Source of the DNA: a virus
DNA: 23,395 nucleotides
Virus record (IMG/VR): IMGVR_UViG_3300009455_000016
Coordinates: 1 to 23,395 of that record
Reading direction: 5' to 3' (one strand)
Positions 14,647-21,999 of this stretch are shown here, piece after piece; the first letter of the stretch is position 1; each line of letters opens with the position of its first letter. A program made the position numbers and the translations under genes. A model generated the notes under the pieces. That model was not told the DNA's origin, did no database searches, and saw nothing but the letters and a program-made list of their open reading frames with translations.

Positions 14647-15524
14647 GTCGCGCTACCTCCGAGCGGGCTGAAGTCAGAGCCGCTGAACCCTTGGCCTTCC
14701 AGGCCGACGCCAGCGAACCCCTGCCCTTCGCCGCCGGTGCCGATGTTCGGGGCGGTGTCGGTCGACCCACGGGACCAGTCAGACCCTGACTCGCTCATGT
14801 CTGGCACTTGCCCGGCGGACGGCTGCGGGTTGTAGCCCCACGGGTTGTCGAACGTTGAGTAGTCGGTGCCGCCAATTCCGAACGCCCTGAATGCCGACCC
14901 GATCAATCGCTGACCGCCGTCCGACGTGAGATAGCCGGCCAACTGCGCCCACCCCTGCGCCGCTTCGCCGCGTAGCTGCGCCGCTTTCATGGCGAAGGAT
15001 GCCGCAAGCGCCGAGGTCTCCATAGCCTGCGACAGCAGGTTGCGTCCAAGCGCGAGCTGCCGATAGCGGTTGGAGATGCGCAGCTGGTTCCACTCCTGCT
15101 GCTTCGCGCGCTCGTAGCGCCACGCGTAGTGGTAGCCGTCGGTGAGCGCCTGCGCCTCGGTCGCGGCAAGGTAGCGCAGCGTCTGGCAATAGGCCCCGGT
15201 GTTATAGATGTCCTGCTGCATGCGCAGTTGTTCCCGGCTCGCCGACGCGCTGCGCAGCACCTCGAGACGCACCCTTCCGGCGACTAGAGACGGACGGAAG
15301 TCGTAGTAGGGGAACGCGCAGAGTGCCTGGATGGCTGAGGCGTCGCAGGTGGCGTAGTAGGCCAGCCAGTGTTCGTGCAGCTCGCGCTGCACCTTGGTCT
15401 GCAACTCGGCCGCCTCGCGCGTCGTAGCTGCCGATTGCTTGCCAGCGGAAGCGGTAACGGCGGCGCTGGCCAAGCTGCCGGCAGCGCCAATCGCGGCAAC
15501 GGTCAACGCGCCACCGAATGGCAT
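14643..15524 (-). CDS. Internal virion protein, first (upstream) copy, gp14-like
   Basis: The 293-residue product begins with a Gly/Ala hydrophobic stretch (about residues 4-27), as seen in T7 gp14-like ejection proteins. A helical body follows: TKVQRELHEHW at 43-53, RNLLSQA from 161 and QLAGYLTSDGGQR. The C-terminal tail is Gly/Ser-rich with repeated EGQGF-type motifs. It is paralogous to the product of 13461-14210. The start is ATG at 15524, overlapping the preceding stop as TAATG; the frame stays open to 15923, but that extension is a shadow of the GNAT-like gene. A membrane-interacting role in the ejected channel is inferred from the N-terminus and the gene order. Confidence 0.78.
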   Translation of the reverse strand: MPFGGALTVAAIGAAGSLASAAVTASAGKQSAATTREAAELQTKVQRELHEHWLAYYATCDASAIQALCAFPYYDFRPSLVAGRVRLEVLRSASASREQLRMQQDIYNTGAYCQTLRYLAATEAQALTDGYHYAWRYERAKQQEWNQLRISNRYRQLALGRNLLSQAMETSALAASFAMKAAQLRGEAAQGWAQLAGYLTSDGGQRLIGSAFRAFGIGGTDYSTFDNPWGYNPQPSAGQVPDMSESGSDWSRGSTDTAPNIGTGGEGQGFAGVGLEGQGFSGSDFSPLGGSAT

Positions 15525-15991
15525 TACGGAATCTCCATGAGGTAATCGCCCAGCTTGGCGCCGATGGCCTCCATGCGTGCGCGCAGCGACGGCACGCCAG
15601 ACCAAGCCAGCATCGCCACCGACGTGGCGCCTTGGTCCTTCATGGCTTGCGCGCCGAACCGCAGGAACGCGGTCGTGTCGCATGCGTCGGGCGTGGACTT
15701 GTAGATGAGCGTCATCGTCGCGAGCAGCCGTGAAAGCGACTCGAGATCGCGGTTGAACGTCCAGTGCTGCAGCGCTACGATCTTGCCGTCCTTGCGCGCC
15801 GTGACGAACTGCCGCTGCCTGGCAACCACCGCGCCGATCAGCGATTCGAGGTGCGGCTCGAACGGTACGTGCGCTTGCCCGCGGTAGCCGCGGTCCCATG
15901 CGGCTGCGTAGGCGGCCATGCACTCGTTCAGCTTGATGGCGAACTCGCGCTCATCGCGCCACGTCTCGACGGCGAATACCGGCTCAGACAT
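15524..15991 (-). CDS. GNAT-fold-like virion-associated protein, first copy
   Basis: The 155-residue product has the strand/helix pattern of a GNAT acyltransferase fold and carries ARKDGKIVA at 65-73, identical to the second copy encoded at 14212-14646. It lacks an obvious acetyl-CoA binding loop. In T7-like phages a GNAT-like protein (gp13) precedes the gp14 ejection protein, and the same order is seen here. ATG at 15991 overlaps the end of the propeller-protein gene by 8 bases. The stop overlaps the next start as TAATG, indicating coupled translation of the two-gene module. Confidence 0.72.
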   Translation of the reverse strand: MSEPVFAVETWRDEREFAIKLNECMAAYAAAWDRGYRGQAHVPFEPHLESLIGAVVARQRQFVTARKDGKIVALQHWTFNRDLESLSRLLATMTLIYKSTPDACDTTAFLRFGAQAMKDQGATSVAMLAWSGVPSLRARMEAIGAKLGDYLMEIP

Positions 15992-17690
15992 TGGCGCCAG
16001 CCCTGAAGGCTTCTTTGTACGATGTCCCGAGCACGAACTCAGCCACCTCGCCGGTGCCAGTCAGCTCGATCTGCGTATCTGCCACGCTCATCCAGTTGGG
16101 CATGCGAAACACCCTGCCGCCCAAGATGGTCTGCACATGGTTACCGCGGTCGGTGAGCACGGTGAGCATGACAGGCCCGGGCTCGCCCAAGGTAACGTAT
16201 CCGGCGCCCAGCGCCGTGCGGCGCGCCCAATAGAAAGTAGTGTTCCTCCAAAGGTACGGGCGCAGCGCAGCGCCGGCGTTCCACTTGCTGACGATGCCGT
16301 CTTCGACCATGTATAGGCCGCCGCGATCGGAGAGCCACACCGCGTCCGGGTTGTCGCTGAGCACGGTCAACGTGGCCGTCTCGGCGTCGGCGTGCTCGCT
16401 CTCCGCGGTCTTCAGCCTGAAGCCGTGCACGCCGGACTCCGCGAGGTCGCTGTCCAGCGGATCGCTGAAGCCGAAGTAATGGCCATCATGGACAACTCCA
16501 AGTAGCCTATTTGGCCTCCACGACTGCCATTGCCGCTTGCTCATGACGGTCTCGGAGATGACTCGCGCCTGCGTAGCCGACAACGCCACCAGCCCATCGT
16601 GCGACGCGTAGTAGCAGGCGCCTGAGCCGGCCACGAAACTGCGCGCGCTGATGCAGGGCAACGATTCGCGATGGCGAAACACCCCGTGCCTGCCATCTTG
16701 TTGTTGCTGCTGCACCGTGATCGTGTACGGATGCCCGGTCGTCGCCACGTAGAGCGCTGGCCCAATGGCGCTGAGAGCCACGGGCACATCGTCTTGCCAC
16801 AGTGTCTTGCGGTAGCGCATCGGCCAGGACGTCGGCAAGAACGGCTCGCTGAACACGATCATATTGGTGGACGGCGAGATGCCGGCCATCATGCCGTTCT
16901 CCAGCGTCACGACCGACGTGAGGTCGTCGGGCGCCGGCAGGCGTTCATCGCCGTGAAACGTCGCGTTCGCGGACTGCCCTAGCAGCAGGTCTATATTCGG
17001 GCGCCCATCGGAGTACACGTTGACGCCGACGGGCAGCTCCTCCACCAGGAACCATTCAGTGTTGGGCGGGTTCGTTTTCTCGCCGCCGCTCTCAAGCGGA
17101 GTGCCCGTGCGATACAGGCGCAAGCGGTCGATGCAATACCCGGGCGGCGGATTCGGCAGGTACACCGTGACCGGCGAGCCGTCGAACGTGTTCACGAAGG
17201 CAGACGGTGCGCTACCACCGCTCTCGTGTCCGTAGACGTTGACCCACGCATACCGGTAGTGCCGCGTCTCGAAATCTTTCCGCGCGGTCGTCGGCGGATA
17301 GGCGCCAACAGGCGGATCGGTGGCAAAGGCGGCTGGCGCCTCGGACGGACACGGTATTCCAAGCGGACACCAATCGTCGGCGCACGCGTTCTCGAACGAA
17401 GCGTAGAAGGGCGCGCCGGCGCCGGCGCGAACAACGAAGCGGCATGACGGCCACGGCACGACGAACTTGACGCACGCCTCGCTGGTTAGCCAACAGCAAT
17501 CCACCTGCGCGAACGACAGCACCTCGGTACCTTGGGTCGCGGTGGACACAACCAGCCGCTCGCGCCACGGCGACAGGGTGCCTTGGTCGAGGTTCACGTC
17601 GAGCGCCATGGCCGCGACTTGGCTGCTCCGGGAGACGGGGTTCGCCCGAGGCAGCATGCCGCCGAACTGGTTGAACTTGAGGCCCGGCAT
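15984..17690 (-). CDS. Tail nozzle/stopper-like beta-propeller structural protein
   Basis: The 568-residue product starts with a typical segment naming the virion protein's own polypeptide core (MPGLKFNQFGGMLPRAN). Strand-rich repeats follow: ENGMMAGISPSTNMIVFSEP, a Pro/Trp-rich SWPMRYR, IGPALYVATTGHPYTITV, then PCISARSFV, YYASHDGLVAL and QWQSWRPNRLLGVVHDG. These motifs are familiar from propeller-like tail proteins of podoviruses placed after the adaptor. It holds about 10 cysteines. ATG at 17690 overlaps the preceding stop as TAATG. A poly-Gln run (QQQQQ) lies near residue 330. The role as a tail hub or nozzle is inferred from family pattern and order. Confidence 0.75.
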   Translation of the reverse strand: MPGLKFNQFGGMLPRANPVSRSSQVAAMALDVNLDQGTLSPWRERLVVSTATQGTEVLSFAQVDCCWLTSEACVKFVVPWPSCRFVVRAGAGAPFYASFENACADDWCPLGIPCPSEAPAAFATDPPVGAYPPTTARKDFETRHYRYAWVNVYGHESGGSAPSAFVNTFDGSPVTVYLPNPPPGYCIDRLRLYRTGTPLESGGEKTNPPNTEWFLVEELPVGVNVYSDGRPNIDLLLGQSANATFHGDERLPAPDDLTSVVTLENGMMAGISPSTNMIVFSEPFLPTSWPMRYRKTLWQDDVPVALSAIGPALYVATTGHPYTITVQQQQQDGRHGVFRHRESLPCISARSFVAGSGACYYASHDGLVALSATQARVISETVMSKRQWQSWRPNRLLGVVHDGHYFGFSDPLDSDLAESGVHGFRLKTAESEHADAETATLTVLSDNPDAVWLSDRGGLYMVEDGIVSKWNAGAALRPYLWRNTTFYWARRTALGAGYVTLGEPGPVMLTVLTDRGNHVQTILGGRVFRMPNWMSVADTQIELTGTGEVAEFVLGTSYKEAFRAGANV

Positions 17691-18556
17691 TAGAGCGTGA
17701 TCCTCAGCGACAGGGAGGCGCTATCCTGTACTTCCTTCCAGCCAAGACCGTCCACGAAGGCATAGAAAGACCGCGGATTGGTCGTGCCAACGGCGGCGAA
17801 GTAGAAACCGGTGGTCGACGGGTCGGCCGGCAGGTCGCCCACGGTGTCGTACTGCCGCGTCCCCTTGACCAGCACGAACGTGAACGGATCGGTGCTGCCG
17901 CAGTTGCCGATGATGTACTTGCAAAGGTTGCCGGGGTCGCGCTGCACGGTGATGCTGCAGCCAGGCTCGGCGGCGATCTCCAGCACCGGCTGATAGGGCA
18001 GCGGAAGCGCCGTGATCAGGCCGTTGCTGACCGTGATCCCGCAGCCGGTGTAATTCACGCCACCACCACCGCCGCCGCCCGCAGCCACGTAGAGCCCATT
18101 GGGCGTGCAAGTTAGCCCGTTGCCAGGCGTCGGCGAGATGATGGGGTTCACCTGCAGGGGCGACGTGAGCGTGCCGCAGCCGGAGATCGTCATGCAGCTC
18201 GAGTTCGTCGTGAACAGCCGGCTGAGCAGGCCGTTCGGCCCGTTCGATGTCAGGTTGCACGGGTCCGGATCGACGGTGATCGTGACTGGCGGCGGCGTGG
18301 GGGTCGTGCCGGCGCACGGATCGCACTCTGAGTAGAGGACTGCGTTGCCGCTGGAGATGGCCGAGATGCAGCCGCCTGCAACCGTGATCGTGGCGTTCGA
18401 GTAAATGCCGTCGGCGATCGCCGGCACGCGCGCCGTCACGACGGCGTCTGGGACCGTGACGCTCTGGTTGAGCGTGCAGAACGTGGCGGGCGTGGCGGAC
18501 GCCGGAGATTGAGTCTGCGGCCCGGGCGGCGGTGGCGGGCAGTTGTACGGGTTCAA
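17690..18556 (-). CDS. Cys-rich, Gly-linker-containing fibre-like structural protein
   Basis: The 288-residue protein has a Pro-rich N-terminus and Ser/Thr/Gly-rich strand repeats: ITVAGGCISAISSGNAV, ISGCGTLTSPLQVNPI, NGLTCTPNGLYVA and a run of seven glycines. VNYTGCGITVSNGLITAL and a C-terminal domain ending DGLGWKEV follow. The GTLTSPL and NGLYVA pattern occurs in many phage fibre or surface proteins. I count 13 cysteines, mostly one per repeat. The start is TTG at 18556 with GAGGAG 6 bases upstream, overlapping the preceding stop as TTGA. It could be a tail fibre, a short spike or a decoration protein; host binding is only a guess. Confidence 0.7.
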   Translation of the reverse strand: MNPYNCPPPPPGPQTQSPASATPATFCTLNQSVTVPDAVVTARVPAIADGIYSNATITVAGGCISAISSGNAVLYSECDPCAGTTPTPPPVTITVDPDPCNLTSNGPNGLLSRLFTTNSSCMTISGCGTLTSPLQVNPIISPTPGNGLTCTPNGLYVAAGGGGGGGVNYTGCGITVSNGLITALPLPYQPVLEIAAEPGCSITVQRDPGNLCKYIIGNCGSTDPFTFVLVKGTRQYDTVGDLPADPSTTGFYFAAVGTTNPRSFYAFVDGLGWKEVQDSASLSLRITL

Positions 18557-19233
18557 ACGAATCTCCTCGTGACCAACCGCTGGTGCGCGCCAGCAGAGCC
18601 CACCATTTGGTCAAGGTGCGCGCGCATCTTGCCGTGGTTGAAGTCTTGCGCTCGTTTCGCCGCCGCGGCCTGGCTGGACCATGTCTTGTTGGGCATGCGC
18701 AGCAGTGCCGCCACGGCGCCATCGATGACTACCTGCGCGTATCGCTGATAGACGATCTCGTCCACCTCGCACGAGTCGCGATCGGGGGCCACCGCCAAGA
18801 CGACGGAGAAGCCCAGCTCGAACTCGCCGGCCGGCGGTGGTACCACGATCAGCTCGTTGGGGTGGCGGAACGTTGCCCATGGCACGCTGCCGTTGCAGCT
18901 CTTGCCGCCGCACCAGTCCCATGCGCCTATGTTGCATGGAGACATGCAGATCCCGTTCTTGATGGCCAGCTCTCGGCCCTGCCAGTCGCACACCCGGATG
19001 ATCTTCAGCGTTCGCGTGTCGTCTGGCGGCTCGAGCAGGTAGGAGTCGCAGCCAAGCTGGGTCCTGATCTTGACTTCGCGATGCATCAGGAGCGAGTCCT
19101 CGGCCAGCCGAATGACGGTCTCGCGGACGTAGTTCTCGGCCACGTCGAGCGGCACCTCGGGCAGCTCGAACAGGACCTCGGGCGTGAACTTCGAGTACGG
19201 AACCTTCTGCGGGATGTGAACAAGCTCGATCAT
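18553..19233 (-). CDS. Connector/tail-completion protein, unknown family
   Basis: This 226-residue protein contains seven cysteines, Trp-rich motifs (GAWDWCGGKSC) and a helical C-terminal half ending in Lys/Arg-rich residues. Segments such as FELPEVPLDVAENYVRETVIRLAED followed by a strand-rich middle resemble tail-tube or connector proteins placed after the adaptor in podoviruses. I cannot name the family. ATG at 19233 overlaps the adaptor's stop as ATGA and has AAGGA upstream. Its size, position and helical-strand-helical layout suggest it stacks on the adaptor ring. Confidence 0.6.
   Translation of the reverse strand: MIELVHIPQKVPYSKFTPEVLFELPEVPLDVAENYVRETVIRLAEDSLLMHREVKIRTQLGCDSYLLEPPDDTRTLKIIRVCDWQGRELAIKNGICMSPCNIGAWDWCGGKSCNGSVPWATFRHPNELIVVPPPAGEFELGFSVVLAVAPDRDSCEVDEIVYQRYAQVVIDGAVAALLRMPNKTWSSQAAAAKRAQDFNHGKMRAHLDQMVGSAGAHQRLVTRRFV
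18563..18568 (-). promoter_or_regulatory. Ribosome binding site deciding a TTG start
   Basis: GAGGAG on the minus strand, 6 bases before the TTG at 18556, located at the end of the upstream reading frame. It supports the rare start codon of the fibre-like gene. Confidence 0.75.
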
Positions 19234-19913
19234 CTCGATCCTTGCTGTGCCGGTGCCGGCTGCGCAGAGCCGCTGAACGCAGCATCGGAGCGCGCCACAT
19301 TCGTCATGAATGACGTCCAGATGCTGAGATGGAACTGCGCCAGCGCGTTGTTGGACGAGTCGGAGTCCTGCGAATAGGCCATAGCCAACATGTAGTGCTT
19401 GACCATGGTGAACTGGTAGCAGTCCAGGTCAACCTCGTCGTTCATGTTGCCCATCTCGAGCGCCGGCGGCGCTCCGGAGCAGACGATGCGCACCTTGACC
19501 TCAGCGCCGCCCGGTACAGGCGGCTCGACGTAGAAAGTCCGTTTCTGCGTAGGATCGAAGCGGTAGCTCGACAGCGCGTAGTCGGCGACCTGCTTGCGGC
19601 AGGGCGGCTTGGTCCAGCTAGCCGTTGCGGCAAAACTAGTCTTCCGGACGTTGGTCTCGGTGCCGTCCGGATTGACCTGAGAGATGACCCGGCCGAACCG
19701 ATCGCAGCCAGATACCGTCTGCTCGCTGCCGGGCTGCAGCGTCACTACGCGCGTCGCGGAGAAGAGGTCTGGCCGCCATGCGGCCAAGATGCACACCCCT
19801 TCGTTGAACCACTGCAGCAGGAGATCCTGCGGCCAGCCAGAGAACTCCTGCCCCGGTGCGAGGTCCTTAAGCGTTGCCGCTACTTGCCGCAGCGCCTGAT
19901 TCAACGTGGTCAA
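19230..19913 (-). CDS. Head-tail adaptor protein (DUF6682-like)
   Basis: The 227-residue product fits the phage adaptor family pattern: an N-terminal helix, LLLQWFNEGVCILAAWRPDL, a strand region with LQPGSEQTV and GRVISQV, then FDPTQKRTFYVEPPVPGGAEV. VCSGAPPALE and a C-terminal helical part with MVKHYMLAMAYSQDSDSSNN follow. Such proteins bind the portal ring and connect it to the tail. The start is taken as TTG at 19913 because GAGGAG lies 7 bases upstream; the frame open to 20027 would begin with an Arg/Pro-rich stretch that is a shadow of the upstream gene. It overlaps that gene by 47 bases. Two coupled structural genes follow. Confidence 0.78.
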   Translation of the reverse strand: MTTLNQALRQVAATLKDLAPGQEFSGWPQDLLLQWFNEGVCILAAWRPDLFSATRVVTLQPGSEQTVSGCDRFGRVISQVNPDGTETNVRKTSFAATASWTKPPCRKQVADYALSSYRFDPTQKRTFYVEPPVPGGAEVKVRIVCSGAPPALEMGNMNDEVDLDCYQFTMVKHYMLAMAYSQDSDSSNNALAQFHLSIWTSFMTNVARSDAAFSGSAQPAPAQQGSR

Positions 19914-20259
19914 CAGTCGGCTCCTCGGGCTGGGCGGTCGCCCTCTTGCGCGGCTTGCCTTTCGGCCATCCGCGGGTGGCTTTGCGGGTCGGCGTGGTAG
20001 TGGCCGGTGATGCGTAATGTGCCACATCCAGACCGGCAGCGACCTGGATTTTCGGCGCAGGCGGCGCCTCCCAACTTGGCGTCAACACATCTCCCATGTC
20101 CTCCATCCACTTCTCGCGCGGCCAAATCATGCCGGCCGCGTCCTTAACGTATGGCGAAGCCTCTTTGAGCATCGTTTTCGGCTTGAAGCCGGGCAGGTCG
20201 CCGTCATTGGATCGCGGGGTGGAGATGCCGAGGACCTTCGGTGCGGAGAATTCAGCCAT
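19867..20259 (-). CDS. Small hypothetical protein ahead of the adaptor
   Basis: This 130-residue protein has a Pro/Lys/Trp-containing N-terminal part (GISTPRSNDGDLPGFKPK) and a C-terminal Thr/Lys/Arg/Ala-rich, probably disordered half. No domain was recognised. ATG at 20259 is preceded by AAGGA 9 bases away. It is the first gene after the intergenic hairpin, so it opens the connector/tail block. Small proteins here are often head-completion or minor structural proteins; that remains a guess. Confidence 0.6.
   Translation of the reverse strand: MAEFSAPKVLGISTPRSNDGDLPGFKPKTMLKEASPYVKDAAGMIWPREKWMEDMGDVLTPSWEAPPAPKIQVAAGLDVAHYASPATTTPTRKATRGWPKGKPRKRATAQPEEPTVDHVESGAAASSGNA
19921..19926 (-). 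promoter_or_regulatory. Ribosome binding site deciding the adaptor TTG start
   Basis: GAGGAG on the minus strand, 7 bases before TTG 19913, lying inside the upstream gene. It supports the short form of the adaptor. Confidence 0.65.
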
Positions 20260-20284
20260 GTCATGCGTCCTTATTCTGTAGTGA

Positions 20285-20308
20285 CCCCTCCGGATTGCTC
20301 CGGAGGGG
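20285..20308 (-). terminator. Strong intergenic hairpin between head and connector genes
   Basis: CCCCTCCGGA (20285-20294) and TCCGGAGGGG (20299-20308) form a perfect 10-bp GC-rich stem with a 4-base loop. It lies in the 77-base gap between a structural gene's stop and the next start. An outer GTGAC/GTCAC pair (20281-20285 and 20319-20323) could extend it with a bulge. After the stem the minus strand reads TCACTACAG, not a T run, so a canonical intrinsic terminator is doubtful. It may reduce read-through from the capsid genes or stabilise a processed mRNA end. Confidence 0.6.
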
Positions 20309-20336
20309 CGGGGGTTACGTCACGCTGCCCTATGGA

Positions 20337-20948
20337 TTACGGGAGGTTGATGAAGCAAGAGCCCGTCAGCCGGCAGTCGGCGATCTGCGCCGTCTCGAAG
20401 TCGCGCGCGAGGACGCTCAACTCGATGCGGCCGCCGTAGGTGCACGCGCCGCCCGTGGGCAGCGTGTCCACCTGCACGCCGACCCGGATCCCGACGCGCG
20501 CGCCGCCCGGGCCATACGGCGTGGTGTACGTCGGAGTGGCCAGAGGAGCGTACACGGCGAGCGGCGCCGAGGTGGCCAAACCAGCAACGGTGCCGGGCAG
20601 GACCACGGGCGCGATCGCCGCGCCGGTGTCGAGGTCGAAGGTCTCGGCTACTACCGTGTAGACCAAGCCGCCGGCATCGCCGTCGGTGACTTTGGTGCGC
20701 ACGGCAAGGAACAGAGCGTCTTCGGGGATGAGCGCAAGCCAAACGGTATCGGTCGCCACGAGCTGGCAGAAGCAGTCGCGGTTACGTTGGTCGCAGGTCG
20801 GATCGAACGCGCCACCGAGGAGGTATGCGGAACGACGCCGATGCGCGGCCAGACGATGCGGGCCAGGGTACGCATTCTCTTTGCACCCGCCGCAATCGAC
20901 GCCCTGCGTAACGGCGCGCCCGCCTTCCCAGAGTTGTACATCAGCCAT
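20337..20948 (-). CDS. Cys-rich structural protein downstream of the capsid gene
   Basis: The 203-residue product contains 8 cysteines (CGGCK near residue 19, CDQRNRDCFC near 52 and four more). A strand-rich C-terminal two-thirds follows, with Gly/Thr/Pro and repeated Ala-Pro stretches. I do not recognise a family. ATG at 20948 has GGAG 8 bases upstream. Lying directly after the major capsid gene, it could be a head decoration or stabilising protein. The Cys pattern at the N-terminus could bind metal or form disulfides. Confidence 0.6.
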   Translation of the reverse strand: MADVQLWEGGRAVTQGVDCGGCKENAYPGPHRLAAHRRRSAYLLGGAFDPTCDQRNRDCFCQLVATDTVWLALIPEDALFLAVRTKVTDGDAGGLVYTVVAETFDLDTGAAIAPVVLPGTVAGLATSAPLAVYAPLATPTYTTPYGPGGARVGIRVGVQVDTLPTGGACTYGGRIELSVLARDFETAQIADCRLTGSCFINLP

Positions 20949-21027
20949 GTCGAATCTCCATCAAGATCGGGTAAGCGCAGCCCCGACTAGAGAGTGAACG
21001 TCCTGCGCGACGCATCGTGGGTGGCGA
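20949..21027. other. Intergenic gap between capsid gene and next gene
   Basis: This 79-base gap is larger than most junctions in the block. Apart from the ribosome binding site for the downstream gene I see no clear hairpin or promoter-like boxes. A phage-specific promoter cannot be excluded. Confidence 0.3.
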
Positions 21028-21975
21028 TTAGCCGATGGCCCAATAGCCCACCGCGAAGCCATCCGGGTGCACGGGCTTGTGGCCCCACACGCCGAGCACT
21101 TCGAGGAGCTTGTAGAAGCCGTCGCCCTGCCGGGTCCGCGTGATGATCAGGTTCTGCGCGAACAGGAGCGCGTCCATGTTCATCGCGATCACGTAGAACA
21201 CGCTGCGGTTGGCGGTTGCGTCAAAGCCCTGACACGCGTAGTTGGTCTGGATGAAGTCCCATCCCATCAGGTTGGTGTAGAACTCGCCCGACAGGATCGG
21301 GCTGCAATCGACGCAGCGACCCATCTGCAACGCGTTGGCCAGCTTCGAGTCCATGAGGACAGGGCCGAGCGCAGGCGGATAGAGCAGGACCATCTTGCCC
21401 TTTTGCCACGCGCACGACTCGGTCAGCACCTGGTTCAGCTTCGCGATCTCGACGGTGACCGTGTTGGCATTGACCAGCACGGGGGCTCCAGGAGCGCCGA
21501 GGTTCACGTTGCCGCTGCGGGCACCGGCCGCCGCGCCTTTGTTCTGCGCCGAGGCGTAGAACGGGAGACGCTTCATGACGTCGTTGGTGAGCAGGCGATC
21601 CCATGCGCGGGTCACCGCCACATCGAACATCTCCTTCCATTGCGACCAACGCTCGCACAAGAACCTCTCATCGAGCTCGTCGATCTTGACACGGATGTAG
21701 GCCGCGTCGCAGATGCGGAAGCAGAACGCGTCGGGGGTGGCGGTCTGCGTCTGCCCGGTCTCGTTCTTCTCGTAGGGGAGGAACTCGAGCTCGAAGTTGC
21801 GGACGAATTGCACCTCTTGCGAGCAGTAATCGATCTCTTTCGAGTATTCACCGTTGGTGAACTTCGAGAAGAGCCCGTCGCAATGGTAGTTGTACGCGAT
21901 CGTGCGAGCATACTTGCGCCGAGCGAGCGGGCTGTCTTCGAGACTGTTCCATCCGGAGGCGGAATTGATTGCCAT
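21028..21975 (-). CDS. Major capsid protein (HK97-fold type)
   Basis: The 315-residue protein directly follows a scaffold-like gene. It shows the typical coat pattern: a helical N-terminal arm, ANTVTVEIAKLNQVL, then KGKMVLLYPPALGPVLMDSKLANALQMG, ILSGEFYTNLMGWDFIQTN and a C-terminal strand-rich part with VFYVIAMNMDALLFAQ. This order (long helix, PPALGP loop, L-N-A helix, Gly-rich turn, surface strand) is characteristic of podovirus HK97-fold coats. It has nine cysteines, unusually many. ATG at 21975 has AAGGA 8 bases upstream. Together with the scaffold gene it would form the procapsid shell around the portal. Confidence 0.85.
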   Translation of the reverse strand: MAINSASGWNSLEDSPLARRKYARTIAYNYHCDGLFSKFTNGEYSKEIDYCSQEVQFVRNFELEFLPYEKNETGQTQTATPDAFCFRICDAAYIRVKIDELDERFLCERWSQWKEMFDVAVTRAWDRLLTNDVMKRLPFYASAQNKGAAAGARSGNVNLGAPGAPVLVNANTVTVEIAKLNQVLTESCAWQKGKMVLLYPPALGPVLMDSKLANALQMGRCVDCSPILSGEFYTNLMGWDFIQTNYACQGFDATANRSVFYVIAMNMDALLFAQNLIITRTRQGDGFYKLLEVLGVWGHKPVHPDGFAVGYWAIG

Positions 21976-21999
21976 GGTTGCTATCCTTTTGCCGGTTCC

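Larger units (their letters stand above)
13461..15991 (-). repeat. Tandem duplication of a two-gene module (GNAT-like + gp14-like)
   Basis: The pair at 15991-14643 and the pair at 14646-13461 have the same order, similar sizes and shared protein motifs within each family. At the DNA level most of the similarity has decayed, but 14465-14486 and 15780-15801 are identical over 22 bases in the same codon phase (the ARKDGKI stretch). The duplication is therefore old and both copies are intact. Confidence 0.8.

Noticed and set aside
15525-15923. Upstream extension of the gp14-like frame giving 426 residues
   Set aside because: It overlaps the GNAT-like gene; the TAATG junction at 15524 and the hydrophobic N-terminus mark the real start.
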